Origin: SXNM01 sp964586155
GTDB taxonomy: Bacteria > Myxococcota_A > UBA9042
Reading direction: 5' to 3'
DNA: 64,000 bases
Assembly (NCBI GenBank): GCA_964586155.1
Contig: CAZPHC010000001.1
Coordinates: 1-64,000, forward strand
Below are positions 36,462-45,209 of this stretch, in pieces. The translations under genes and the position numbers were made by a program. Below the pieces are notes generated by a model. The model saw only the letters and a list, made by a program, of their open reading frames with translations, did no database searches and was not told the origin of the DNA. The stretch's first letter is position 1, and every line of letters starts with the position of its first letter.

Positions 36462-38993
36462 TCAGTCGCCAGCGCGCCAGGGACCGCGGGTCTCGCTGAT
36501 CTCGTTGGCCAGGTCGGTGATCTCCTGGGTGCTGCCGCCGAGCTCGCGGATCGGCTCCATCGTCAGCTCGGCCAGCCGCCAGTTGCCCATGCGCAGGGCG
36601 GCCTTGGCGATCACGCGCTGGGCGTCGAGGTTGGTCCGATCGTAGCTCAGGCTGCGGCGACCGGCCGAGAGCGCGTCGTCGTAGCGGCCATCGGAGTACA
36701 GGGCGAGGCCCAGGCGCGACCAATAGCCGCTCAGCGTCTTGCCGTAGGCGCCGATGTTCTTGAACTGGGCGCGGATGTAGGCGATCGCCTCCTTGGGCCT
36801 GCCGCGCTGCAGCGCCTCGTCCATCGCCGCGAGGCAGCTGTCGGGCATCACGTCGCGGTAGTGGGCGCAGACGTGGGCGAAGAGCACGTGGGCGCGGTTG
36901 TGATCGCCCCGCCAGCGCGACAACATCGCCATGACGTACCAGCCGCGCGACTCGGTCTCGGGCTGGCCGAGCAGCAGGCCGGCGATGATCTGCGCCGGCT
37001 CGTAGAGGCCGATGCGCAGGTACTCCTGGGCCAGCAGCTGCTCGACGGCCGAGTACTTGCCCGGGTAGGCCTCGCGCAGCGCCGCGGTCAGCGGCTGCAG
37101 CGCCGCCGGGTTGACCTGGGAGGCCTTGTAGCCGAACTCCCAGGCGAGATCGGGGTTCTTGACCGACGCGGCGATCGCCTGGCGCGTCCCGTCGGGCGAA
37201 GTCAGCAGCAGGCCCGCCGTCCGCTGCGATAGCTCGGGATCGGCGAGCAGGATCGGGATGTCGTCGGGGGTGTCGCGGCCCAGGCGCAGGCCCACGGCGG
37301 TGCGGAACAGGCGGGCGTGCGTGCTCGACGGGCGCAGCTCGATGGCCCGGGTCAGGGCCTTCCAGGCGCCCTCGTTGTCGCCGGCGTCCATGCGGATGCG
37401 ACCGAGGCGATAGAAGGCGTGGTGCGAGTGGCCAAAGCGCGTCGCGACGACGTGGGTGGCCTCCTCGGCGCCGAGGCGCTCCATCGTGCCCTCGAGTTCG
37501 AAGACGCGATGATCCCACGAGCCCACCAGCAGCGAGCCGCCCAGGACCAGGCCGATCGCCGAGCCGAGCAGCGTCGCCGGTCGGCTGCCGAGCGACGTGG
37601 TCCACGATCGCTCGATCCACGAGCCGGCCCGCGCGCGATCCATCAACGCACCCACCAGCAAGAAGGGCACCAACGCGCCCGCCATCTCGAGCGAAAAGTC
37701 GACGACCTCGTGCAGCGCGACCGCGACCATCGCCATCGCGAACACGGCGGCCTCGCCGCGACGCGGCCAGAGCCACATCGGCCGCAACAGCAGCCACAGC
37801 AGGCTGACCAGGAAGAAGAGCGCGAACGGCGCGCCTTGGGCCACGATCCGGTCGAGCACGATGTTCTCGGCGAAGTCCTGGCGCACCTTCGTCTGGGGAT
37901 CTTGTTGCAGCAGCACGACGGGCAGGGTGCCGGCGCCCTGGCCCAGCAGCAGGCCGTCGTCGAGGTGCGGCAGGACCTCGAAGAACATCGAGAGCTTGGG
38001 GTCCTTGCGCCCGACGATGGCCATCTTGCCGAACTCGGCCTCGATGGTCGGTAGGGCGACGACGGCCGTGGCCGTCACCGCGACCACGATCTTCAGGATG
38101 AAGTCGCGTCTGCGCTCGGACTGCAGGATGTGCTTCTCGATGCGCGTCGACTTGCGCCGCATCGGCCGCCGGATGACGGTCGCGGCACCGACGAAGATCA
38201 TGCCGAGCAGCCCCGCGCGCGAGGGCGTCAGCGCCAGGGCGATCACGTGGGCGAGCACCAGGCCCGACATCACGCGCTGGTCGAGCACCGAGCGCACGCT
38301 GACCAGACTGGTCGCCGAGAGCGCCAGGCCCATCGTCAGCAAGCTCGCGACATGGTTCGGGTTGACGAAGGTGAAGTGGCGCAGCTGCAGCCGGGCGTCG
38401 AGCGGGATGAACGGCCCCGACCAGTTGGCCCAGGCGAGGTGCCAGATGCCCGCGAGCACCAGCGGCAGCACCGCCAGCCAGCGCCGCGACCTGGTGATCA
38501 GCGGGCCGATGTCGTGGTCCGACAGCGCCAGGCCGGCGATCAACGAGAGCGAGGCGGCCGTCAGGTACAGCGAAGCCTGGAACGCGGCCTCGGCCGGCGC
38601 GACCGCGATCGGCAGGAAGTCCAGGAGCGGCAGGTCAAGCGCCGCGCGGCTGGCGTCGCTGATGGCGACCGCGTTGGCGTGCAGCGCCGCGACGATCCCC
38701 CGCGGCAGCGGGATCACGGCGATCAGCGACCACACGCCCATCGCCCACCACAGCCAGGCGAACGGGTTGACGACGCGGCGGACGGGGCGGAACGGCACGA
38801 CGCCGAGCCAGGCGATCACGCCGAGCGCCGTCAGCGCGGCCAGCGGCTCCTGGCCGAAGCCGCCGGTCCAGAAGGCCCCGACGACCACGGCGAGGCCCAG
38901 GGCCACGCGCGCGACGCCGGAGCCGACCTTCTCGGACCAGCTGCGCGAGAAACTCCGCTCCGGCTCAGGCTGGGGGCCCAGCGATCCGCGCAT
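36462..38993 (-). CDS. O-antigen-ligase-like (Wzy_C) membrane protein with TPR C-terminus
   Basis: An 843-residue protein. The N-terminal half has about twelve membrane helices and the features of the O-antigen ligase/polymerase family: FTFVNPNHVASLLTMG, LTPSRAGLLG, a periplasmic loop, and LHEVVDFSLEMAGALVPF. The C-terminal 380 residues are TPR-like. Such fusions ligate or polymerise glycans in the periplasm. It follows the aldolase gene by about 40 bases and may be co-transcribed. The start at 38993 has GCGAGG five bases upstream; an ATG at 39023 is the alternative. The surface-glycan genes at 4318-9542 could be functional partners. Confidence 0.82.
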   Translation of the reverse strand: MRGSLGPQPEPERSFSRSWSEKVGSGVARVALGLAVVVGAFWTGGFGQEPLAALTALGVIAWLGVVPFRPVRRVVNPFAWLWWAMGVWSLIAVIPLPRGIVAALHANAVAISDASRAALDLPLLDFLPIAVAPAEAAFQASLYLTAASLSLIAGLALSDHDIGPLITRSRRWLAVLPLVLAGIWHLAWANWSGPFIPLDARLQLRHFTFVNPNHVASLLTMGLALSATSLVSVRSVLDQRVMSGLVLAHVIALALTPSRAGLLGMIFVGAATVIRRPMRRKSTRIEKHILQSERRRDFILKIVVAVTATAVVALPTIEAEFGKMAIVGRKDPKLSMFFEVLPHLDDGLLLGQGAGTLPVVLLQQDPQTKVRQDFAENIVLDRIVAQGAPFALFFLVSLLWLLLRPMWLWPRRGEAAVFAMAMVAVALHEVVDFSLEMAGALVPFLLVGALMDRARAGSWIERSWTTSLGSRPATLLGSAIGLVLGGSLLVGSWDHRVFELEGTMERLGAEEATHVVATRFGHSHHAFYRLGRIRMDAGDNEGAWKALTRAIELRPSSTHARLFRTAVGLRLGRDTPDDIPILLADPELSQRTAGLLLTSPDGTRQAIAASVKNPDLAWEFGYKASQVNPAALQPLTAALREAYPGKYSAVEQLLAQEYLRIGLYEPAQIIAGLLLGQPETESRGWYVMAMLSRWRGDHNRAHVLFAHVCAHYRDVMPDSCLAAMDEALQRGRPKEAIAYIRAQFKNIGAYGKTLSGYWSRLGLALYSDGRYDDALSAGRRSLSYDRTNLDAQRVIAKAALRMGNWRLAELTMEPIRELGGSTQEITDLANEISETRGPWRAGD

Positions 38994-39033
38994 GGGCCTC
39001 GCCTGCGTGTCGGTCTCGCGCATCCTCGACGAC

Positions 39034-39684
39034 CTATGCTTCGCCTGGCACTTTCTGCCAGTCCTTCATGAACCGGTCGAGGCCCTGCTCGGTCATCGGA
39101 TGGTAGAACAGCTGCTCCATCGTCTTGAACGGCATCGTGCCGACGTGCGCGCCCATCCGCGCCGCCTGCAGCACGTGCAGCGGATGCCGCAGGCTCGCGG
39201 CCAGCACCTTGGTCTGGAAGCCGTAGGCCTGGTAGACCTCCAAGATCTCCTCGACCAGCTGCATGCCGTCGTGGCCGATGTCGTCCAGGCGGCCGACGAA
39301 GGGCGAGATGTACGTCGCGCCGGCCTTGGCCGCGAGCAGCGCCTGGTTGGCCGAGAAGCAGAGCGTGACGTTGGTGCGGATGCCCTCGGCGGTGCACTCG
39401 ACGACCGCGGCGATGCCGTCCGGCGTCAGCGGGATCTTGACCACGACCTGCGGCCCCTCGGCGGCCAGGGCGCGGGCCTGCTTCATCATGCCGGCGGTGT
39501 CGAGCGCCGTGACCTCGAGCGAGACCGGCCCGGAGACCAGGCCCAGGATGTCGCGCTTGACGTCGGCGAAGCTGCGGCCGGTCTTGGCCACGAGCGTCGG
39601 GTTGGTCGTGACGCCGTCGAGGATGCCCCAGGCGCGGGCGCGGCGGATCTCGTCGATGTCGGCTGTGTCGAGGAAGAATTCCAT
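39034..39684 (-). CDS. Fructose-6-phosphate aldolase/transaldolase (TalC/Fsa type)
   Basis: A 216-residue small transaldolase-family protein, the usual length for the Fsa/TalC subgroup. It has MEFFLDTADIDEIRRA, DGVTTNPTLVAKTGR, SLEVTA, the Schiff-base lysine in VVVKIPLT (Lys83), and TNVTLCFSANQALLAAKAGATYISPFVGR (in consecutive blocks). Whether it acts as a transaldolase in the pentose phosphate pathway or as a fructose-6-phosphate aldolase cannot be told from motifs alone. GGAGG lies five bases before the ATG. It precedes the O-antigen-ligase-like gene. Confidence 0.93.
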   Translation of the reverse strand: MEFFLDTADIDEIRRARAWGILDGVTTNPTLVAKTGRSFADVKRDILGLVSGPVSLEVTALDTAGMMKQARALAAEGPQVVVKIPLTPDGIAAVVECTAEGIRTNVTLCFSANQALLAAKAGATYISPFVGRLDDIGHDGMQLVEEILEVYQAYGFQTKVLAASLRHPLHVLQAARMGAHVGTMPFKTMEQLFYHPMTEQGLDRFMKDWQKVPGEA

Positions 39685-39743
39685 CAGGACCTCCGGAGGG
39701 GCGCGATACTGGCGCAGTCAGTGGCCAGGACGCTCGGCTACGA

Positions 39744-41042
39744 TCAAGGCAACAGACCCAACTGCCAGGCGGCCACCGCGGCGATGGCGAGCACGGCGAA
39801 CACGGCGACGGCGATCAGCGGGCCCTTGCCGCCCTTGCTGGCCGGCGGGTTGCCGACGACCTCGGGCAGGGTCTCGGGCGCGTCGAGGCGATCGGCGAGC
39901 GCCACGGGCGCGACCTGGTCGGCGCTGCCCGAGATGTCCTCGAGCGGCAGCGTCGTCAGCTTGCCGAGCAGGTCACCGATCGGCAGCGTCGCGCCGCCGC
40001 GGGTGCGCAGGTCGGTCGGGCCGAGCGGGCGCTGGCCCAGATGCAGGTCGATCTTGGCGGCCCGCGCCGCCGCTTCGAACTCGGTCTGGAGCACGCCGAT
40101 CACGTCGAACGGCGCGCGATCCTCGCCATCGTCGTCGAGCTCGCGCAGCCAGGCCGCGACGTCGCTGGCGGTGACGCGCATGTTGTTCTTGAACAGGTAG
40201 CCGGCGAGCGCGGCCTCGAAGGCGCGGGCCGATTGGTGCCGGCGCTTGGGGTTGCGCGCCAGGGCCTTGAGCAGCACCCGGTCGAGCTCCTCGTCGACGT
40301 CCGGGCGCAGCGAGCCGGCCTTGGCGACGTCGCCCTTGCGGACCAGCTCGACGGTCTCCATGTCGGTCTTGCCGGCGAAGAGCTTCCGCCCCGTCAGCAT
40401 CTCCCAGAGCATGATGCCGAGGGCGTAGACGTCGGCGCGCGGGTCGACCTCCTTGCCGTCGACGACCTCGGGGCTCAGGTAGGCGAACTTGCCCTTGATC
40501 ACGCCCGCGTCGGTGGCGGTGGCGTGGCTCGCGGCCTTGGCCAGGCCGAAGTCGGTGATCTTGACCTCGCCTTGCTTGGAGATCAGCACGTTCGGTGGCG
40601 AGACGTCGCGGTGGACGATGCCGAGCGAGACGCCGTCGACGCCCTCCTTCTCGTGCGCGTAGGCGAGGCCGCGGCAGACCTCCATCGTCAGGTAGCAGGC
40701 CAGCGGGATCGGGAAGGGCTTGGCCGCGTCGATCGACTTCTGCATCAACCGGCGCAGGTTGAGGCCTTCGATCAGCTCCATGACGACGAAGTAGGTGTCG
40801 TCGGCCTTGCCTAGATCGAAGATCTGCACGATGTTCGCGTGCGTGAGCTGCATCGACAGCCGCGCTTCGTCGAGGAACATCGAGACGAACTTCGGGTCGG
40901 TGCACATCGCGGGAAGGATGCGTTTGATCGCAACAGGGCGAGCGAAACCTTCGATCGACACGGCCTCGCCGCGATAGATCTCGGCCATTCCGCCTGCGTC
41001 GATTTTCTCGATGATCCGATAGCGCTGATGGACGGACGCCAT
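39744..41042 (-). CDS. Membrane-anchored Ser/Thr protein kinase
   Basis: A 432-residue kinase. The Gly-rich loop is IDAGGMAEIY, the ATP lysine VAIK (Lys40), the catalytic loop VHRDVSPPN (His144-Asp146) and DFGLAK at 164-169. The HRDVSP loop is typical of myxobacterial kinases. After the kinase domain (to about residue 285) comes a linker and one C-terminal membrane helix (GPLIAVAVFAVLAIAAVAAW). No extracellular sensor follows the helix, so input probably comes through the linker or a partner. Divergently transcribed from the SpoIID-like gene with 52 bases between the starts. Substrates unknown. Confidence 0.92.
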   Translation of the reverse strand: MASVHQRYRIIEKIDAGGMAEIYRGEAVSIEGFARPVAIKRILPAMCTDPKFVSMFLDEARLSMQLTHANIVQIFDLGKADDTYFVVMELIEGLNLRRLMQKSIDAAKPFPIPLACYLTMEVCRGLAYAHEKEGVDGVSLGIVHRDVSPPNVLISKQGEVKITDFGLAKAASHATATDAGVIKGKFAYLSPEVVDGKEVDPRADVYALGIMLWEMLTGRKLFAGKTDMETVELVRKGDVAKAGSLRPDVDEELDRVLLKALARNPKRRHQSARAFEAALAGYLFKNNMRVTASDVAAWLRELDDDGEDRAPFDVIGVLQTEFEAAARAAKIDLHLGQRPLGPTDLRTRGGATLPIGDLLGKLTTLPLEDISGSADQVAPVALADRLDAPETLPEVVGNPPASKGGKGPLIAVAVFAVLAIAAVAAWQLGLLP

Positions 41043-41094
41043 GCAAATTCCCGGCCCGCAGTCTAGCCTCGAGCGAGCGCGAGTATGGAGCAGC

Positions 41095-42855
41095 ATGCGT
41101 CGATTGGGAAGGCCCGTCAGCGGTTTGGAATTGCATACGCCGGCCGCGATCTTGCGTGCTCGACGCCGACACCGGCGGTCGTCGGCGCTGCCCGCCCGGC
41201 TGCGGCGCCTGACGGCCTGGCTGCTGGCGCTGGCGTTGGTCGCCGCGGGCACACCCGCCTGGGCCAGCGGCGATCCGCTCAGCCATGACGACCGCGCGCG
41301 CAGCCTGTACCGCGTCGTCGTGACGCTCGACGCCGGCGGCAACCCGGTGCTGCCGGTCGCGGTCATCGAGCACGCCAACTCCGTCGTCGTCGAGGGCAGC
41401 AACGGCCTGCGCGTGCTCGGCACCGGCGACGGCGCCGTCGAGTTCCGCGTCCCGGCCGGCAAATCGGTCGAGATCACGGGCCAGGACCTGCGCCCGGCGA
41501 AGAAGCTGTTCTGGGTCGGCCTGGCGCGGGCGCCGTCGGGCGACATGGACACGCTGCGCGGCGCGCGCAAGTTCTGGCAAGACCAAGGGATGTCGGTGAA
41601 GCTGCTCGCCGTCGGCGCCACCTACGCCCTGGCCGGCCGCGTGCTCGACACCCGCCAGACCGTGCTCGGGCTGGAGCCGCCCTTCACCGACGCCGAGGCC
41701 GCCGAGAAGCGCGCCGCAGAACTCGCCGACGCCCACGGCCGCGACACCTTCGTCCACGTCGTGGTCGACACGCCGCCGTCGGCGTCGTTGCGCCTCGCGG
41801 CGCCGGGTGGCGTCGAGGTCCGCGCCGCCGACGTGCTCTGGCTCGAAGCCCTGCCCGACGACAAGGGCGAGGCGTTGCCGCTGATCGTCAACGCCAGGGG
41901 CAGCCGCCTGGAGCTGCCGGGCCGCGTCTACATCGCCCCGGGCGACGGCGGCGGCCTCGCGGTCGTCAACGAGGCGCGCATCGAGACGATGCTCGAGGGC
42001 GTCGTCGCGTCCGAGATCTTCCAGTCGGCGCCGCTGGACGCGCTGCGGGCCCAAGCCGTCGCGGCGCGCACCGACATGCTCGCCAAGGTCGGCCTGCGCC
42101 ACCACGCCGATCCCTTCGCCATCTGCTCGGAGGTGCACTGCCAGGCCTACCGCGGCCTCGGCAAGGTCAACCCGCGCATCAGCGAGGCGGTGCGCAGCAC
42201 GCGCGGCCAGGTCCTCGTCGGCAGCGACGGCCGCCTGGTCGACACCTTCTACCACGCCGTCAGCGGCGGCCACACCGAGAACAACGAGAACGCCTGGCGC
42301 ATGCCGGCGCACCCCAACCTGCGCGGCCGCGCCGACCTGACCGACGGCGCCGCCGGTCCGCTGGCCAAGGGCGCCGACGACGCCAGCGTGCGCGCGCTGC
42401 TCGACGGCCCCGACCGCAGCTGGGCCGCCGCCAGCGGCAAGAACAAGGCGGCCTGCCGCTGGGAGGTCAGCCACAGCGCCTCAGAGCTCGAGTCCTCGCT
42501 GCGGGCGGCCGGCATCCTCAAGCCGATCCGCAGCCTGCGCATCCTCGAGCGCGGCGTCTCGGGCCGCATCACCCACATCGAGGTCGAGCTCAGCGACGGC
42601 AGCAAGCGCAAGATCTGGGGCGAATTGCGCATCCGCCGCATGTTCAAGGGCCTGCGCAGTTCGCTCGCGCTGGTCACGCCCGGGCCCGCCGGCGCCGACG
42701 GCGTGCCGCGCAGCTGGAGCTTCCGCGGCGCCGGCTACGGCCACGGCGTCGGCATGGACCAGACCGGCGCGGTCGGTCGCGCGTCCAAGGGCCAGACCTA
42801 CAAGGCGATCTTGGGCCATTACTACCAGGGCTCGCGCCTGGAGCAGCTCTACTGA
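41095..42855 (+). CDS. SpoIID/LytB-domain protein
   Basis: A 586-residue exported protein. A signal segment (LTAWLLALALVAAGTPAWAS) precedes a long N-terminal region and a C-terminal SpoIID domain (about residues 290-586). The domain has LEGVVASEIFQSAPLDALRAQAVAAR, SEVHCQAYRG, HTENNENAW and GYGHGVGMDQTGAVGRA. SpoIID proteins are lytic transglycosylases that cut denuded glycan strands, or amidase enhancers. The ATG at 41095 has GGAG just upstream; the ATG at 41041 would overlap the divergent kinase start. Its TGA shares a base with the ATG of the next gene (TGATG). Confidence 0.88.
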   Translation: MRRLGRPVSGLELHTPAAILRARRRHRRSSALPARLRRLTAWLLALALVAAGTPAWASGDPLSHDDRARSLYRVVVTLDAGGNPVLPVAVIEHANSVVVEGSNGLRVLGTGDGAVEFRVPAGKSVEITGQDLRPAKKLFWVGLARAPSGDMDTLRGARKFWQDQGMSVKLLAVGATYALAGRVLDTRQTVLGLEPPFTDAEAAEKRAAELADAHGRDTFVHVVVDTPPSASLRLAAPGGVEVRAADVLWLEALPDDKGEALPLIVNARGSRLELPGRVYIAPGDGGGLAVVNEARIETMLEGVVASEIFQSAPLDALRAQAVAARTDMLAKVGLRHHADPFAICSEVHCQAYRGLGKVNPRISEAVRSTRGQVLVGSDGRLVDTFYHAVSGGHTENNENAWRMPAHPNLRGRADLTDGAAGPLAKGADDASVRALLDGPDRSWAAASGKNKAACRWEVSHSASELESSLRAAGILKPIRSLRILERGVSGRITHIEVELSDGSKRKIWGELRIRRMFKGLRSSLALVTPGPAGADGVPRSWSFRGAGYGHGVGMDQTGAVGRASKGQTYKAILGHYYQGSRLEQLY

Positions 42856-43649
42856 TGCTCGCGCGTCCCCACGATCCCGGCTCCTGCCGCCCGCGCCACC
42901 CTCGCCGCCCTCGCCGGCGGTTGTTGCCGCGCATGGCCGCGTTGCTCGCCATCGCCAGCAGCGCCAGCTGCGCCCGCGTCGCCGAGGTGCGCAGCCTGCG
43001 CGTGGTGCCGCTCGAGCGGCCGCGCCAGACCAGCGAGGACCGCGGCGTCGGCTTCGCCGTGCGTGGCGAGCGCGACGGCGGCGTGCTGCGGGTGCAGGTC
43101 GAGGAGGTGCGCCGCTGCGCCACGGTCACGCTGCAGCGCGCCGACGGCTTCGAGCGCACCGAGCGCGTCGCCCAGGGCGGCACGCTGGCGATCCAATGGA
43201 CCATGGGCGGCCTGTTCACGCTCGCCGGCGCCGGCATCGTCGGCTGGAACGCCGCCAACCCGGCCAAGCCCGACGCCACCGGCGCGGTCTCGGTCGGCAG
43301 CTCGACCAGCGCCTACCTGCAAGGAGGGCTGATCGGCGGCATCGGCGTCGGCCTGCTCGTCGCGTCGCTGGTCCAGCAGCTCTCGCTCGGCCGCCACGAC
43401 AAGGCGCTCGGCACCCGCGAGCTGCGCCGCGACGGCCCGGTGCGCACCTGCGGCCGCGGTCCGGCGGCCAGCGGCACCGTGCGCCTGACGCTGCCCGACG
43501 GCGCCTCGCTGCAGGCGACCGTCGACGCCACGGGCAAGGCCGAGCTGACGCTGCCGGCCGACCTCGACGATCGGCTCAAGGACAGCGACCGCCGCGCCAC
43601 GCTCGAGGTCCTCGGCGATTGGCGCTCGCAGACGCGGGTGTCGCTATGA
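42855..43649 (+). CDS. Putative lipoprotein with two membrane-like segments
   Basis: A 264-residue protein. An Arg/Pro-rich start leads to MAALLAIASSASCARV, a possible lipoprotein signal (SASC). Two Gly-rich hydrophobic segments (MGGLFTLAGAGIVGW and LIGGIGVGLLVASLVQQL) follow, then a small beta domain. No family recognised. Its start overlaps the SpoIID-like stop by one base and its stop overlaps the hutF start by four, so all three are translationally coupled. The ATG at 42936 before MAALLAI is an alternative start giving a standard signal peptide. A role in the envelope next to the SpoIID protein is plausible. Confidence 0.65.
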   Translation: MLARPHDPGSCRPRHPRRPRRRLLPRMAALLAIASSASCARVAEVRSLRVVPLERPRQTSEDRGVGFAVRGERDGGVLRVQVEEVRRCATVTLQRADGFERTERVAQGGTLAIQWTMGGLFTLAGAGIVGWNAANPAKPDATGAVSVGSSTSAYLQGGLIGGIGVGLLVASLVQQLSLGRHDKALGTRELRRDGPVRTCGRGPAASGTVRLTLPDGASLQATVDATGKAELTLPADLDDRLKDSDRRATLEVLGDWRSQTRVSL

Positions 43650-45082
43650 CCGGCGGGGCCGGCGCGCAGCGGCTGCGCCCCGACTGGCTCTGGACCGGCA
43701 GCGAGCTGCTGCAGGCGCCGACGCTGACGATCGGCGCCGACGGCCGCATCGCCGCGATCGACGCCGCGGCGGCTGGCTCCAACGCCGACGCCGGCGCTGA
43801 CGCTGACGCCCCTGGGGTCGAGGCGCTGCCCGGCCAGCTGCTGATGCCGGGCCTCTGCGACGCCCACAGCCACGCCTTCCAGCGCGCGTTTCGGGGCCAT
43901 GTGCAGCACCGCCGCCTGGCCGACGGCAGCGCCAGCGCCGACTCGTTCTGGTCCTGGCGCGACGCCATGTACCGGGTCGCCAACCGCCTCGACCCCGATG
44001 GCGTCGAGGCTGTCAGCGCGCTGGCGTTCCTCGAGTTGCTGCGCGCGGGGGTGACGGCGGTCGGCGAGTTCCACTATCTGCACCACCACGCCGACGGCCA
44101 GCCCTACGCCGACCCCGACGAGCTGGCGCTGCGGGTGCGCGCCGCGGCCGCCCGCGTCGGCCTGCGCATCGCGTTGCTGCGCGTCGTCTACGGCGCCGCC
44201 GGCATCGGCAGCGACGGCTCGCCCCTGCCGCTGCGCGTCGATCAGCGGCGCTTTGGCTGCGCCGACCCCGACGAAGCCCTGGCTGCGACCGCGCGGCTGC
44301 AGGCGCGGCTGGGCGGCGACGAGCTCGCGCACGTCGGCCTCGCCGTGCATTCGGTGCGGGCGGTGCCGCGGGCCTGGCTGCGACCTCTGGCGGCCTGGCC
44401 GGGCGTCGTCCACGCCCACGTCGCCGAGCAGCCGGCCGAGGTTGCGGCCTGCCACGCCGCGTTCGGCGTCGGCCCGCTGCGCCTGCTGGCCGAGGCCGGG
44501 CTGGTGCACGCCCGCTTCGCCGCGGTGCACCTGACGCACCCCGACGCCGAGGACGCCGCGATCCTGCGCGCCGCCGACGCGAGTGTGGTCGTCTGCCCCT
44601 CGACCGAGCTCGATCTCGGCGACGGCCTGCTGCCGCTGGCGCTGCGCACCGGGGTTCGGCTCTGCGTCGGCTCGGACTCGTACGCCGCGGTCGAGCCGCT
44701 GGCCGAGGCGCGGACGCTCGAGCTGCACGGCCGCGCCCAGAGCGGCGCTCGCGTGCTGCTCGGCGACGGCAGCGCCCAGGGCCAGGCGACCGTCATGCTC
44801 GCCGCCGCCTCGGGCAACGGCCACCACGCGCTCGGCCTGCCGGGTGGTCGGGTCGCGGCCGGAGAAGTCGCCGACCTCTGCGCGGTCGACCTCGACCGGC
44901 CGGAGGCCCTGGGGGTTCCGCCGCTGTTGGCCGTCAGTCACGCCGCCCGGCCCGAATGGATCCGCCACGTCTGGGTCGGCGGCCGCCGCGTCCTGCGCGA
45001 CCGCGTCCACCCCGACGCGAGCGTGATCCTCCACAGCGCCGCGAGGGCGATCGCCTCGGCGCTCGGCGGCGCGCCTGCTTGA
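43646..45082 (+). CDS. hutF: Formimidoylglutamate deiminase
   Basis: A 478-residue amidohydrolase of the HutF type. It has LLMPGLCDAHSHAFQRAFRG with the HSH metal ligands, FWSWRDAMYRVANRLDP, AGVTAVGEFHYLHHH, VVHAHVAEQPAEV and CPSTELDLGDGLLPL. HutF hydrolyses N-formimino-L-glutamate to N-formyl-L-glutamate and ammonia in histidine breakdown. Other hut genes are absent from the window. It begins in an ATGA overlap with an envelope-type gene, an odd pairing. An Ala/Asp-rich insertion sits near residue 50. A related aminohydrolase specificity cannot be excluded but the motif match is close. Confidence 0.88.
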   Translation: MTGGAGAQRLRPDWLWTGSELLQAPTLTIGADGRIAAIDAAAAGSNADAGADADAPGVEALPGQLLMPGLCDAHSHAFQRAFRGHVQHRRLADGSASADSFWSWRDAMYRVANRLDPDGVEAVSALAFLELLRAGVTAVGEFHYLHHHADGQPYADPDELALRVRAAAARVGLRIALLRVVYGAAGIGSDGSPLPLRVDQRRFGCADPDEALAATARLQARLGGDELAHVGLAVHSVRAVPRAWLRPLAAWPGVVHAHVAEQPAEVAACHAAFGVGPLRLLAEAGLVHARFAAVHLTHPDAEDAAILRAADASVVVCPSTELDLGDGLLPLALRTGVRLCVGSDSYAAVEPLAEARTLELHGRAQSGARVLLGDGSAQGQATVMLAAASGNGHHALGLPGGRVAAGEVADLCAVDLDRPEALGVPPLLAVSHAARPEWIRHVWVGGRRVLRDRVHPDASVILHSAARAIASALGGAPA

Positions 45083-45209
45083 GCGCGCGTCGGCGTCGCC
45101 GGGCCTGACGGTGGCCGGCGCACCCCATCGTGACGAACATCGCACGCTTGCGAGCCTTTGCACGTCCTAGGATGTGCGCGATGATGCCGCCACGGGAAGG
45201 GAGCGTGCC

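Noticed and set aside
45148..45173. TTGCGA and TAGGAT upstream of the second giant lipoprotein gene
   Set aside because: The spacing is only 14 bp, too short for a normal promoter, so it is not listed.
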